64,000 nucleotides of DNA. Source: JABCZH01 sp963803775. Its GTDB lineage: Bacteria; Acidobacteriota; Terriglobia; Terriglobales; Acidobacteriaceae. How positions within the stretch are numbered: the stretch's first letter is position 1; each line of letters begins with the position of its first letter. The notes below the pieces were generated by a model. That model made no database searches. It was not told the DNA's origin and was given only the letters and a program-made list of their open reading frames with translations. Location: the NCBI GenBank assembly GCA_963803775.1, contig CAWDNS010000007.1, forward strand, positions 558,001-622,000. Direction: 5' to 3'. A program made the position numbers and the translations under genes. Positions 38,308-47,617 of the stretch are shown in pieces.

Positions 38308-41262
38308 TCAGAACGTAGTGGCCACAGTGAAGCGGAAGGTTTTCCGCGGCTCGCGCAACAGATACTGTGGAGCAAACGCATTCTTGGTGAGTTGGAAAGT
38401 GTAGTCACCAGCGGCGCCGGCGGGGAACATGCTGCGAGTGATCGGAATCGGTGAATTGGTGGTGGTATCGAGGCGCAGGGGATTGTAGGCCCAGTACACG
38501 CGGAAGGGAGCGTTGATCACCGGCAGGAAGACCTGGAACTCGAGTCCGGTGGACATCCGGGGAGTCCAATTGGTACTGCTCAAAGGAGTGAGGAACTGAG
38601 AAAAGGTAGTCTGGCTGCCGCCCGTGCAGTTCAGGGCGATATCAAGCTTTGGACAGCCAAATACAGTGCTGTTGAGGAGTTCCAGTTCCTGGCTGGAAAT
38701 TTTCAATTGGGAATCGCGCAATATAGGTTCGACTCCAACGTCCATGAAGGGCGCAACACTCACTGGTCCGGCGATGGTGATGCGGTATTCCAGGTTGCCA
38801 ATCAGGCTCAGGTCGCCACCAGGAAATACGATCTGCGATACGGGAACGGGAATGGTGTAAGCCCCTTGCAGTGGATTGGCGGGATTCTTTGGCACGATCG
38901 AGCCATCCGGGTTGCGCAGCTGCACCGTGGTGGTGGTGGGCAGAAACGCTACCGGCGAGACAGAACGGATATCGAAGCCGCGCAAGTCATTCTCGCCGCC
39001 GTCATAAAAGCGCTGGAATGGTGGCGGCACCAGTCCGCCGTAGCCGGTAAGGAACGATCCGGTCAAACGGAAGCCGACCGTGTTGCGCCCGTTTTGCACC
39101 GGCTTGAAGTGCTTGAACTCGGCGATTGGCCGGATGGTCCTGACGTTCCCGCCGATTCCGGCAAATTCCGTGGCGACGTAGAAGCTACTGCCTTTGTGTG
39201 GAAAGAGCGCACGATCCAAAGAGTTCTTGGATATGCTGGGAACGATCTTGCTGGTGATAATGCCGTCGAGCGAGTTAGGACCGCTGATTCCCCGGAAGGA
39301 AAGGAAGTCGAACAGGGTCTTGGAAGCGGTGGTTAGGGCAATGATGGAGGAGTCATCGAGCTGATAGCTGATACCGATCCGTTTGAACGAGTGATGGCGC
39401 AAGGGATAGGACAAATTAAGTGTGAAACCCTTGCTGGACTGAGTGTAGTTCTGCAGATTTTGCTCTAACGCCGTGGGTAGGTTCACTGCCTGGCCGGTCA
39501 AAATGGCGGCCTGGCGCGCCTGGTCGTAAATAAATCTGCGGCCGTAAACCGTGAACCCGAACTGCAGCGGGCGATCGAACAAATAAGGCTCCGTAAAGCC
39601 AAACATCAGGTCGCGCTCCAGGTTACCGAGGTTGGCTTGCACGGTCAGGGTTTCACCCTTACCCAGGAAATTGTTGGTACTGTAACTCAACCCGATAAAG
39701 GAGCCAGCCAGACCGCTCACGCCTCCGGTCAATCCGATACTGTTTTTTCCTTTCTCGTGCACTTTGAGCAGCAGGTCGACGGTGCCGGCTTTTTCGTCGA
39801 GATGGCGTTCAGTGGTGCTGGGGTCGTCGGCCTTCAGCACATCGAAGAAACCCAGCTGATTCAGGCGCTGGAGGCTGACTTCCCAGAGTTGCGAACTGTA
39901 AACCTGGCCCTCTTCCAGCAAGATTTCGCGGCGGATGACTTTGTCGCGGGTGGTGGTGTTACCCTGAAATTCGATGCGACGAACGACAAACGGCTTGCCC
40001 TCGTCCACGTCGATATCGATGAAAATCTGTTTCTTCTCCTCATCGAAGGTAGTGCCGGGAACCGAAGTGAAGTTGATATATCCCTGTTGACCATAGGCCT
40101 TCCCCAGATTGTCGAGGCCCTTGGCAATCTTGCTGCGGTCAAACACGTCACCATCCTTGATGGGGAATAAAGCTCGCAGGGCTTTGGTATTGGTCACTGC
40201 TTTGTTTCCCTTGAAGGTGATTTCACCCAGAGTGTATTTCTCACCTTCGTCGATGGCCATGGTAATGTCCACTTCTTTGCCCGCGCCTGGTTGCAGGAAC
40301 GGAACGTGAAAACCCTTGTGGCCGCTGTCGTGGATGTTGGTTTTGGGCTCGTTGATCGTGGCCTTAAAGTAGCCGCGATTTTGAAATTCGGCACGAGCCC
40401 GTTCGATGTCCTCATCCAGCTTGGTGGCGTCATAGGTGCGGGCAAACAGGTTTTCGAGAAAGATGGAGTGAGGAATACCGATGGGCCTCAAGTTCTTCAT
40501 GGCCCCGCGTAGGATGCGGTTACTCACATGCTGATTACCGGTAAAAATAATCTTGCCTACCTTGACCTTTGGACCCTCCTTGATCACAAAAGTAAGGCTC
40601 AAGGCAGCCGGAGGAATAGGCCGAATCTCGGTACGAATTGTGGAGAACTGCCGGCCATGCTCGGAGAGCAGTTCCTTGATCGCCACCTCCGCGTGTTTCA
40701 CCTTGGTGGGATCGTACTGGCTTTCGACCGAAAGCCCTACTTTACGTTCCTTGAAACGGTCCAATACATCACTCTTGGTAACCGAGTTCAGGCCTTCGTA
40801 ATTAATCTCGCGAATCGTAGGCCGTTCTTTGACGTAGATCTCGATGACCGGGCCTTTAGGACTATTCTCGCGCTCAAAGCGGAGATCCTCGAAATAACCT
40901 GTGTTCCAAAGCGAGTTGAAGTCGCGCTCCAAAGCGGCTTCGTCGTAAACGTCCCCCGGACGAGTGAAGATGCGGGCGCGGATAGTTTCAGCGGGAATAC
41001 GCCGGTTACCGTGGACTTCGATCCCAGCCACCAGTTCCTGCTGCGCCGGAGCCAGCGAGCTCAGCAGGAAAACCACCAACAAGAAGCCCAGGAGCAAACC
41101 ACGGCATCGACCCCAACACTTTGGAAATGAAGGAGATGGCTCGAGGCATGAAGCGAGACCCCGGGGTGCGCGGCTATGCTTGCCCTGGGTGATTACAGGG
41201 CCATCCTGATGAGAGCGCAGAATCTCCTCTACCTCAGCGACTGGGAGTATGGAAAACCGCAA
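38308..41262 (-). CDS. bamA: outer-membrane assembly factor BamA
   Basis: About 984 residues in frame from 41262, with the start uncertain: the signal segment LLLGFLLVVFLLSSLAPAQQ begins near residue 56, so the true start may be internal. Five POTRA domains follow (VAGIEVHGNRRIPAETI, IREINYEGLNSVTKSDV, KVGKIIFTGNQHVSNR, LGEITFKGNKAVTN, VRRIEFQGNTTTRD), then a 16-strand barrel with NDLRGFD as the VRGF-loop equivalent and a C-terminal Phe. It folds and inserts outer-membrane proteins. It abuts the preceding oxidoreductase stop with no gap. Confidence 0.94.
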   Translation of the reverse strand: MRFSILPVAEVEEILRSHQDGPVITQGKHSRAPRGLASCLEPSPSFPKCWGRCRGLLLGFLLVVFLLSSLAPAQQELVAGIEVHGNRRIPAETIRARIFTRPGDVYDEAALERDFNSLWNTGYFEDLRFERENSPKGPVIEIYVKERPTIREINYEGLNSVTKSDVLDRFKERKVGLSVESQYDPTKVKHAEVAIKELLSEHGRQFSTIRTEIRPIPPAALSLTFVIKEGPKVKVGKIIFTGNQHVSNRILRGAMKNLRPIGIPHSIFLENLFARTYDATKLDEDIERARAEFQNRGYFKATINEPKTNIHDSGHKGFHVPFLQPGAGKEVDITMAIDEGEKYTLGEITFKGNKAVTNTKALRALFPIKDGDVFDRSKIAKGLDNLGKAYGQQGYINFTSVPGTTFDEEKKQIFIDIDVDEGKPFVVRRIEFQGNTTTRDKVIRREILLEEGQVYSSQLWEVSLQRLNQLGFFDVLKADDPSTTERHLDEKAGTVDLLLKVHEKGKNSIGLTGGVSGLAGSFIGLSYSTNNFLGKGETLTVQANLGNLERDLMFGFTEPYLFDRPLQFGFTVYGRRFIYDQARQAAILTGQAVNLPTALEQNLQNYTQSSKGFTLNLSYPLRHHSFKRIGISYQLDDSSIIALTTASKTLFDFLSFRGISGPNSLDGIITSKIVPSISKNSLDRALFPHKGSSFYVATEFAGIGGNVRTIRPIAEFKHFKPVQNGRNTVGFRLTGSFLTGYGGLVPPPFQRFYDGGENDLRGFDIRSVSPVAFLPTTTTVQLRNPDGSIVPKNPANPLQGAYTIPVPVSQIVFPGGDLSLIGNLEYRITIAGPVSVAPFMDVGVEPILRDSQLKISSQELELLNSTVFGCPKLDIALNCTGGSQTTFSQFLTPLSSTNWTPRMSTGLEFQVFLPVINAPFRVYWAYNPLRLDTTTNSPIPITRSMFPAGAAGDYTFQLTKNAFAPQYLLREPRKTFRFTVATTF

Positions 41263-43458
41263 TTATACGGTAGTGCGATGGAGAGCGTCCAAGAACCCAG
41301 GCCTCAGTTTGCTCGCAGCCGCCGGCTTGAAAAGCTCCACCTCAACCAAGACGGAATAAAACGTGGCGGAGTTGCCCAAGTCCGTAAGTTTTTGTGATGT
41401 AAGCACGTTAATGTTCTGTCCGCCTGGAGAAAGCTTAGCCCAGGCAAGTTTCGCACACACTACGCCGCTTTGCACAGCGCCATTGATCTTCGCAGTCAGA
41501 TGGATATCTCCACGATGGTTGAACACGCGCACAGTGTCACCTTCAGAAATGCCCCGGCTTCGGGCATCGGTTGCGCTTAGCTCGAGCAAGCCGGGTTCTT
41601 CCATCTCCTGGATCGAAGGCAGATTCGAAAAAGTGGAATTGAGAAAATTTTCGGCTTTCCGTGCCAGCAACTCCAGAGGAAAAGTCCGGGCTTGCTGACC
41701 ATGACGTGATTCCTCCGGCGGCGTGAAGTGCGCTACGGGATTAAGGCCTTGGGACTTCAACGCCTCACTATAAAGCTCGGCTTTGCCCGTCGAGGTCCCG
41801 AAGTTTCCCTGAGCGAAGGGAAGGAAAGGCTCTCCCCCCAGGTCGGCATGAAAATTCAGCCGGATGTGTCCTTCAGCTTCCAATCGCTGACGGTCGATCC
41901 CCTCCAGCCAGGGATTCTTGGTGTCGAGCGCAACATCAATCATCTCATCGACCGACTCCTGAAAGCAGTCCTCGTCGAATCCCATGCGCTCGGCCAAAGC
42001 CCGGAATAGGTCCACATTCGACCGGCATTCGCCCAACGGCTCAATCGCCTGGTCCGACATTTGCAGAAAGTAATGGCCGTAGGCGCCTTGCAGGTCCTTG
42101 TGCTCAAAAAACGTTGTCGCGGGGAGAACAATGTCGGCGTAGTCAGTGGTGTCTGTAAAGAATTGTTCGTGGACCACCGTGAACAAGTCGGAACGCCGCA
42201 AGCCGCGGGTCACTTCATTCAGGTCAGGACAAACCGCCGCCGGATTGGAATTGTAGACCAGCAGCGCTTTGATGGGCGGATCGGTAAGCGTGTTCAAAGC
42301 CTTTCCCAGTTCGACCATGTTGACGACTCGAGCTGGCCGGCCCAACGCCTTGTCCATTAGGTCGGTGCGCGCCAAGGTGTCTTTATCGAGCGCCAGCGCG
42401 AATGCTCCGCTGGTAGCGTACTGCAAGCCGCCACCCACTTCCTTCCACGATCCCGTAATGCAGGGCAACATGGTGATCGCCCGCATGGCCATGCCGCCGC
42501 CTTCAGAACGCTGCACGCCATCATTCACGCGAATGACGGAAGGCCGCACCGTCGCATATTCCCTAGCCAACTTTGTGATGTCTGCGGCGGAAATACCGGT
42601 CCATTTCGCTACCCGCTCCGGGTCGTACTCTTGAACTTTCTCGCGAAGTTGCTCGAAACCAACCGTGTGGCGCTCAACGTAATCGGCGTCATACAGATTC
42701 GCATTGATGATGACGTTCATCAGGCTGAGCGCGAGAGCAGCATCAGTTCCGGGATTTATGGGCAAATACCAGTCGGCGCAGGCGGCGGTACGGGTGCGGT
42801 AGGGATCGATGACGACCAGCTTCGCGCCCTTGCGGCGGGCTTCGACGATAAATGGCCACAAGTGCACGTTGTTACCGAGAATGTTCGACGCCCACGCAAT
42901 AATGTAACGGGAATGCACGAACTGCTCCGGTTCAGTGCCAAGTTTGACGCCCAGCACCGATTTCAACCCAGCTTCACCCGCCGCTGCACAGATCGTTCGA
43001 TCGAGTTGCGAAGCCCCCAAGCGATGAAAGAACCGGCGATCCATCGAAGCCCCGTTCAAAACGGCGATCGTGCCGCCGTAGGAGTAAGGCAGAATAGCCT
43101 CGCTGCCAAACTCGCCGGAGATTTGCTTGAAGCGCGAAGCGATTTCGTCGAGAGCTTCATCCCAAGAAATGCGCTGAAAACCCTCGCCTACTCGTGTGGG
43201 GACGGCCGCCCCCGGCCGTCCAGGAGCGAAGCTCCGCGCAGGCCCCTTGGGTGCGACCCTGCGCATGGGATACAGCACGCGGTCAGGCGAGTACACGCGG
43301 TCAAGATACTTGGCGACTTTCGCGCACAGAAATCCGCGCGTTACGGGATGGGCGGGATCACCCTGGATCCGGGTGGCACGGCCGTCGTCGACGGTGATCA
43401 GGACGCCGCAGGCGTCGGGACAATCGTGGGGACAAGCCGCGTGGACGGTGCGTTTCAC
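41263..43458 (-). CDS. molybdopterin-dependent oxidoreductase (formate dehydrogenase/DMSO reductase family)
   Basis: 731 residues: an N-terminal 4Fe-4S site (CPHDCPDACGV ... GFLCAKV) and the molybdopterin domains YSYGGTIAVLNGASMD, AWASNILGNNVHLWPF, INPGTDAALALSLMNVI, and a C-terminal dinucleotide-binding domain. No twin-Arg signal, so it is cytoplasmic. Between YPMRR and RISWDEAL about 20 residues are encoded by an in-frame palindromic element at 43190-43268, not normally present in this family. The electron acceptor is unknown. BamA starts directly after its stop. Confidence 0.88.
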   Translation of the reverse strand: MKRTVHAACPHDCPDACGVLITVDDGRATRIQGDPAHPVTRGFLCAKVAKYLDRVYSPDRVLYPMRRVAPKGPARSFAPGRPGAAVPTRVGEGFQRISWDEALDEIASRFKQISGEFGSEAILPYSYGGTIAVLNGASMDRRFFHRLGASQLDRTICAAAGEAGLKSVLGVKLGTEPEQFVHSRYIIAWASNILGNNVHLWPFIVEARRKGAKLVVIDPYRTRTAACADWYLPINPGTDAALALSLMNVIINANLYDADYVERHTVGFEQLREKVQEYDPERVAKWTGISAADITKLAREYATVRPSVIRVNDGVQRSEGGGMAMRAITMLPCITGSWKEVGGGLQYATSGAFALALDKDTLARTDLMDKALGRPARVVNMVELGKALNTLTDPPIKALLVYNSNPAAVCPDLNEVTRGLRRSDLFTVVHEQFFTDTTDYADIVLPATTFFEHKDLQGAYGHYFLQMSDQAIEPLGECRSNVDLFRALAERMGFDEDCFQESVDEMIDVALDTKNPWLEGIDRQRLEAEGHIRLNFHADLGGEPFLPFAQGNFGTSTGKAELYSEALKSQGLNPVAHFTPPEESRHGQQARTFPLELLARKAENFLNSTFSNLPSIQEMEEPGLLELSATDARSRGISEGDTVRVFNHRGDIHLTAKINGAVQSGVVCAKLAWAKLSPGGQNINVLTSQKLTDLGNSATFYSVLVEVELFKPAAASKLRPGFLDALHRTTV
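43190..43268. repeat. REP-like palindrome inserted in frame in a coding gene
   Basis: GTGTGGGGACGGCCGCCCCC followed by GGCCGTCC and GAGCGAAGCTCCGC forms nested stems. The GAGCGAAGCTCCGC module recurs at 60196-60217 outside genes. Here it lies inside the molybdopterin oxidoreductase, keeping the frame. Confidence 0.7.
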
Positions 43459-43523
43459 TGCTCCGATTATACGGGGACTAGCCCGGTAGAGACGCAGCTG
43501 GCTAAGTCTCTATACCAACTCGC

Positions 43524-44690
43524 TCAAACCGCGCGGCCGGCACAAACGCCTGACGCCCACGCCCACTGAAAGTTGAATCCGCCGAGGTGACCGGTGACAT
43601 CCACGACTTCCCCAATGAAGAACAGGCCTGGGACACGGCGGCTTTCCATTGTCTTGGCGGAAAGTTCGTCGGTATCGACTCCTCCGGCCGTGACTTCGGC
43701 TTTTTCGTATCCCTCGGTGCCCGCGGGACGGATTTCCCAGTGATGAGCGCGGCGTTCCAAGTCGGCGAGCGCTTGGTTGGTGAACGATGATGTAGCGTTG
43801 AGTTCGAGCCAACGATCGGCCAGCCTGTGGGGCAGAAATTCGCCGAGAGCAGAATTCAAGGTTTTGAGGTTGCGGGGAGTCGTAGGGTTGCTGAATGCGG
43901 CAGTCACATCTCCGCCAGGCACCAGGTCGATGACAACCGATGACGGCTGTTTCCAGTAGGAAGAAATTTGCAGGATAGCTGGGCCGCTCAACCCGCGATG
44001 CGTGATCAGCATCTTTTCTTTGAATTGCGCACCTTCGCACGAGGCGACAACTTCTGTCGATACGCCGGCGAGATCGCAGTAGTGGCTTCGATCCTCCGCA
44101 GAGAGCAGTAGCGGAACCAGAGCCGGCCACGGTTCCCGAATCCTGAGCCCAAATTGCCGTGCCAGATCATAACCAAAACTGGTTGCGCCCATCTTGGGGA
44201 TGGAGAGGCCGCCGGTCGCGACTACCAAAACTGGCGAACGAAATTCCGCACGCGCGGTTCGAATGACGAATTCGGTGGTCTTGGCGACTTCCAAGACTTG
44301 AGTGCTAACAAAGATTTCAGCGTTTGCCGCTTTACACTCTGTTTCCAGCATCTGCAGGATTTCGTGGGCAGAACCATCGCAGAAAAGCTGGCCGAGAGTC
44401 TTCTCGTGATAGCGAATACCATGCTTTTCGACCAAGGCAATGAAGTCTTCAGGGGTATAGCGGGCCAGCGCTGACTTGGCGAAATGTGGATTGGCCGAGA
44501 TGAAGTCTTCCGGACGGCAATGCAGATTGGTGAAGTTGCAGCGTCCGCCGCCCGAAATCAGGATCTTCTTGCCGCAGCGGTCGGCATGTTCGAGCACGGC
44601 GACGCGGCGTCCGCGTTTGCCAGCTTCGATGGCGCACATCAGGCCAGCAGCCCCTCCACCGAGGATTATTACGTCGAAGCTCTGTTTCAT
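43524..44690 (-). CDS. NAD(P)/FAD-dependent oxidoreductase, BaiN/HI0933 type
   Basis: About 388 residues from ATG 44690 (MKQSFDVIILGGGAAGLMC); the longer in-frame start is mostly repeat sequence. The FAD loop, KKILISGGGRCNFTN, VVATGGLSIPKMGATSFGYD and the C-terminal ETAGGVDT-like VTAGGVDTDELSAKTMESR place it in the HI0933/BaiN family of flavoproteins. The reaction is unknown for most members. Isolated, leftward. Confidence 0.9.
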   Translation of the reverse strand: MKQSFDVIILGGGAAGLMCAIEAGKRGRRVAVLEHADRCGKKILISGGGRCNFTNLHCRPEDFISANPHFAKSALARYTPEDFIALVEKHGIRYHEKTLGQLFCDGSAHEILQMLETECKAANAEIFVSTQVLEVAKTTEFVIRTARAEFRSPVLVVATGGLSIPKMGATSFGYDLARQFGLRIREPWPALVPLLLSAEDRSHYCDLAGVSTEVVASCEGAQFKEKMLITHRGLSGPAILQISSYWKQPSSVVIDLVPGGDVTAAFSNPTTPRNLKTLNSALGEFLPHRLADRWLELNATSSFTNQALADLERRAHHWEIRPAGTEGYEKAEVTAGGVDTDELSAKTMESRRVPGLFFIGEVVDVTGHLGGFNFQWAWASGVCAGRAV

Positions 44691-44841
44691 TGCTGCCATA
44701 AATAGCAAAGGCATCCGGTGCCACCGGATGCCAAACTGCAGATCCCTCGCTTTGCTCGGGATGACGGCTGCGGACTCATCTTTTAGCTTGCCCTGAGCAA
44801 CTGAGCCAAGCGAAGTGGTCGAACGGGCCCGCAAAACGCCG

Positions 44842-45432
44842 TCACTTGATCTCCATCACTTCCTTTTCTTTGCCTTTGCTCATCTCTTCCATCTTCTTGA
44901 TTTCGTCATCGGTGAGCTTCTGGATCTCTTCTATCGCCCGCTTCTCGTCGTCTTCGGAGATTTTCTTGTCTTTCATTGCCTTCTTAATGCCTTCGTTGCC
45001 GTCGCGGCGAATGTTGCGGACGGCGGTGCGGTGCTCCTCGAGTACCTTGTGCAGGTGTTTAACCATGTCTTTGCGGCGTTCTTCGGTTAGCGCCGGCACC
45101 GGCACACGGACAATCTTGCCATCGTTCATGGGATTTAAACCCAGATCTGCGGACCGGATGGCCTTTTCAATCGCCGCCAGCGCCGTAGGATCGAAAGGCT
45201 GAATGGTAATCAGCTGCGGCTCCGGAGCATGTACCTGCGCGATCTGGTTCAGCGGCATCTGCGAGCCGTAGTAATCCACACTGACCGCGTCCACCATATG
45301 GACGTTGGCGCGTCCGGTACGAGTCGCCGCCATGGCCTTGCGGAAATCCTCGACCGCCTTGTCCATACGGGTTTTGAGTTGAATGTATGTATCTTTGAGG
45401 CCAGGAATTGCAGCCATGCCAGCTTGAGCCAT
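44842..45432 (-). CDS. frr: ribosome recycling factor
   Basis: 196 residues, slightly longer than typical; ATG 45432 follows AGGGGAG, while the second ATG (45417) would give the usual length. It has the RRF three-helix body: RMDKAVEDFRKAMAATRTGRAN and the C-terminal RRDGNEGIKKAMKDKKISEDD. It splits post-termination ribosomes with EF-G. It follows pyrH after a 132-nt gap carrying an inverted repeat. Confidence 0.95.
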   Translation of the reverse strand: MAQAGMAAIPGLKDTYIQLKTRMDKAVEDFRKAMAATRTGRANVHMVDAVSVDYYGSQMPLNQIAQVHAPEPQLITIQPFDPTALAAIEKAIRSADLGLNPMNDGKIVRVPVPALTEERRKDMVKHLHKVLEEHRTAVRNIRRDGNEGIKKAMKDKKISEDDEKRAIEEIQKLTDDEIKKMEEMSKGKEKEVMEIK

Positions 45433-45485
45433 TGGTCAGCTCCCCTTGATGAAAAGTTGAATTATAAACCTGCTAAACCAATTAA

Positions 45486-45557
45486 CGCCGCAGATTAACG
45501 CGGATTAACGCAGATTTTTCTTGATTTGGTTTTTCAGATCTGCGCTTATCTGCGGCG
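45486..45557. repeat. inverted repeat between pyrH and frr
   Basis: CGCCGCAGAT (45486-45495) is complementary to ATCTGCGGCG (45548-45557), with further imperfect pairing of AACGCGGATT-like repeats inside. It separates two co-directional genes and may partly terminate transcription or be a dispersed element. Confidence 0.5.
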
Positions 45558-45564
45558 AAAAAGT

Positions 45565-46281
45565 TTACGCGCACACCAACGAGCCCACCTTCTCGCCGGT
45601 CACAACCTTCTTGATGTTTCCGTGCTGATTGAGGTTGAAGATGATAATGGGCAGATTGTTGTCCTGGCAGAGCGAGATGGCGGTCGAGTCCATCACCTTC
45701 AGGCCTTTTTTCAGCACATCGAGATAGGTGATCTGGGTGAACTTCTTGGCGTTTTTGACCACCATGGGATCAGCGTCGTAAATACCATCTACTTTGGTCG
45801 CTTTCAGAATGGCTTCGGCTTTGATCTCCATGGCGCGCAGGGAGGCCGCGGTGTCAGTCGAGAAGTAAGGATTGCCGGTGCCGCCGGCAAAAATCACTAC
45901 CCGGCCTTTTTCAAGGTGGCGAATGGCTCGGCGGCGGATGAAAGGCTCGGCCACCTGGTTCATCTCGATAGCCGACTGAACGCGAGTGTAGACTCCCTGC
46001 TTCTCCAGCGCGTCCTGCAAGGCCAGCGCGTTGATCACCGTGGCCAGCATTCCCATGTGATCGGCGGACACGCGGTCCATCTCTTTGGCTTGTTCTGCCA
46101 CTCCGCGGAAGAAATTACCTCCGCCAACGACGATCGCGATCTGAATGCCCAGCGATTGAACGTCGGCTAGCTCGGCGGCGATTTCGTGAATGCGAGGAGA
46201 ATCAACACCAAAACCCTGGTTGGCGGCAAGAGCTTCGCCGGAGAGCTTGAGCAGAATGCGCTTGAAAACGGGGGCTGGCAT
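45565..46281 (-). CDS. pyrH: UMP kinase
   Basis: 238 residues with the amino-acid-kinase fold: RILLKLSGEALA, IAIVVGGGNFFRG, IFAGGTGNPYFSTDTAA and DAD motif KVDGIYDADPMV. It phosphorylates UMP to UDP. Its ATG overlaps the upstream orf stop in a TAATG, implying coupled translation. Followed by frr, a conserved order. Confidence 0.95.
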   Translation of the reverse strand: MPAPVFKRILLKLSGEALAANQGFGVDSPRIHEIAAELADVQSLGIQIAIVVGGGNFFRGVAEQAKEMDRVSADHMGMLATVINALALQDALEKQGVYTRVQSAIEMNQVAEPFIRRRAIRHLEKGRVVIFAGGTGNPYFSTDTAASLRAMEIKAEAILKATKVDGIYDADPMVVKNAKKFTQITYLDVLKKGLKVMDSTAISLCQDNNLPIIIFNLNQHGNIKKVVTGEKVGSLVCA

Positions 46282-46568
46282 TACTCGATATTACCTTGTT
46301 TGGGTTGCTTCTCACCTGAATCCGGTCGCAAGTTGTTGCCGGTTCGACGGATCTCGCTGAACCGCCAGTTTTTTACCTTACCCTGGGATGCCAAAGAACC
46401 GCTGTCTACAAGACTCTCGATACGGTCGGAGATTACTTGCAACCGTTCGTCGCCGGACGGTAAGGCGCTGTTCATGGCCTTTTCAACTTTAGCAATCACC
46501 ATGGCAACCTTGGTCCAACCTTCTCCAACGGCAGCCAGGATGGCATCGTCGATTCGCGGGACTGTCAT
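46281..46568 (-). CDS. small DUF3658-like protein upstream of pyrH
   Basis: About 95 residues from ATG 46568; an earlier in-frame ATG lies inside the tsf terminator hairpin and is unlikely. IDDAILAAVGEGWTKVAMVIAKVEKA and VISDRIESLVDSGSLASQG resemble the DUF3658 pattern. Its stop overlaps pyrH in TAATG, so it is translated with pyrH. It lies between tsf and pyrH, which are usually adjacent. Role unknown. Confidence 0.7.
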   Translation of the reverse strand: MTVPRIDDAILAAVGEGWTKVAMVIAKVEKAMNSALPSGDERLQVISDRIESLVDSGSLASQGKVKNWRFSEIRRTGNNLRPDSGEKQPKQGNIE

Positions 46569-46582
46569 AGCTATTGCAGAAT

Positions 46583-46607
46583 TAAAGGGCGCCATCGGCG
46601 CCCTTTA
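46583..46607 (-). terminator. hairpin after tsf
   Basis: TAAAGGGCGCC and GGCGCCCTTTA pair perfectly (11 bp, loop ATC) 2 nt beyond the tsf stop. The reverse strand follows with TTTAATTCTG. It probably attenuates tsf before the downstream orf-pyrH-frr genes. Confidence 0.6.
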
Positions 46608-46608
46608 G

Positions 46609-47262
46609 TTACTCAGCTTTTTGTTCTGGCCGGCTGATGGCGATGGTCTCGCCCGACTCGCCGACTTTGAAGCGGGCGAAGCGTCGGACCGAAATGTTCT
46701 CGCCCAGTTTGCCGATCTTGGTGGCTACCAGCTGCGAGATGCTGACCGTCTGGTCTTTGATGAACGGCTGCTCATAGAGGCAGACTTCCTCGTAGAACTT
46801 CTCCATTTTGCCGGCAACCATTTTTTCCGCGATATTTGCCGGCTTGCCACTGGCGATGGCGCGGGCAAGCGCGATGTCTTTCTCGCGGGCGAAATCATCC
46901 GCCGTGACGTCTTCCTTGCGGATGTACTTGGGATCGCTGGCCGCGATGTGCATGGCGATGTCATGCACCAGCTCCTTGAAGTCGTCCGTGCGGGCCACGA
47001 AGTCGCTTTCGCAATTGACTTCGAGCAACACTCCGATCTTGCCGCCGGCATGAATATAGCTGGTGACCGAGCCTTCGCTGGTGACCCGGGCAGATTTCTT
47101 GGCCGCCACGGAAACACCCTTCTTGCGCAGAACCACCACCGCCTGCTCCATGTCGCCCTTGGCTTCGGTCAGGGCTTGCTTGCAGTCCATCATGGGCGCG
47201 CCCGTCTTCTCGCGGAGTTCTTTTACCTGGGTTGCGGAAATATTCAAAGTAGATGTGCTCAT
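46609..47262 (-). CDS. tsf: elongation factor Ts
   Basis: 217 residues, the short EF-Ts type. The UBA-like N-terminus has VKELREKTGAPMMDCKQAL, then YIHAGGKIGVLLEVNCESDFVA and the coiled-coil KFYEEVCLYEQPF. It recycles EF-Tu. Its ATG overlaps the stop of the small zinc-ribbon gene upstream by four bases (ATGA), so translation is likely coupled. Confidence 0.95.
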   Translation of the reverse strand: MSTSTLNISATQVKELREKTGAPMMDCKQALTEAKGDMEQAVVVLRKKGVSVAAKKSARVTSEGSVTSYIHAGGKIGVLLEVNCESDFVARTDDFKELVHDIAMHIAASDPKYIRKEDVTADDFAREKDIALARAIASGKPANIAEKMVAGKMEKFYEEVCLYEQPFIKDQTVSISQLVATKIGKLGENISVRRFARFKVGESGETIAISRPEQKAE

Positions 47263-47525
47263 GGGAGCTTAATACGACCTTCTTTCCAAAGAATTCTTGC
47301 TAACCGCCTCATTGCTCTCTGCCAGCGGGCTTTGTATGCGGAAGTCCAAGCCTCTTCTGCCACGTTTAGGCCACAAATTGCACAAACAGAGTACTTTTCC
47401 GTGCCGAACACTGCCGCAGCCACTGCATCGTCCTTGGCCTTCGTTGGATCATACGTCTGCCGACAGCAGGTGCAGACGTATGCCAACACCATTGTGGGGC
47501 GCATTTCGAGTCCAAGGCGATGCAT
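47259..47525 (-). CDS. small zinc-ribbon protein between rpsB and tsf
   Basis: About 88 residues from ATG 47525, with AGGAAGG 5 nt upstream. Two CxxC pairs (CTCC and CAIC, at about residues 20 and 48) form a probable zinc ribbon, followed by a Lys/Arg-rich helix (AYKARWQRAMRRLARILWK). It is not a normal member of the rpsB-tsf operon. Its stop overlaps tsf, so it is expressed with EF-Ts. The basic, zinc-containing nature suggests RNA or ribosome binding, which is an inference. Confidence 0.75.
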   Translation of the reverse strand: MHRLGLEMRPTMVLAYVCTCCRQTYDPTKAKDDAVAAAVFGTEKYSVCAICGLNVAEEAWTSAYKARWQRAMRRLARILWKEGRIKLP

Positions 47526-47617
47526 CAGGCCTTCCTCTAACAAGACCCTTACAAATTTTGACCCGCGCCGGACAGTCCGCGCGGGTCTGGAATCCGAAAC
47601 GAAGGACCAACCACGTC

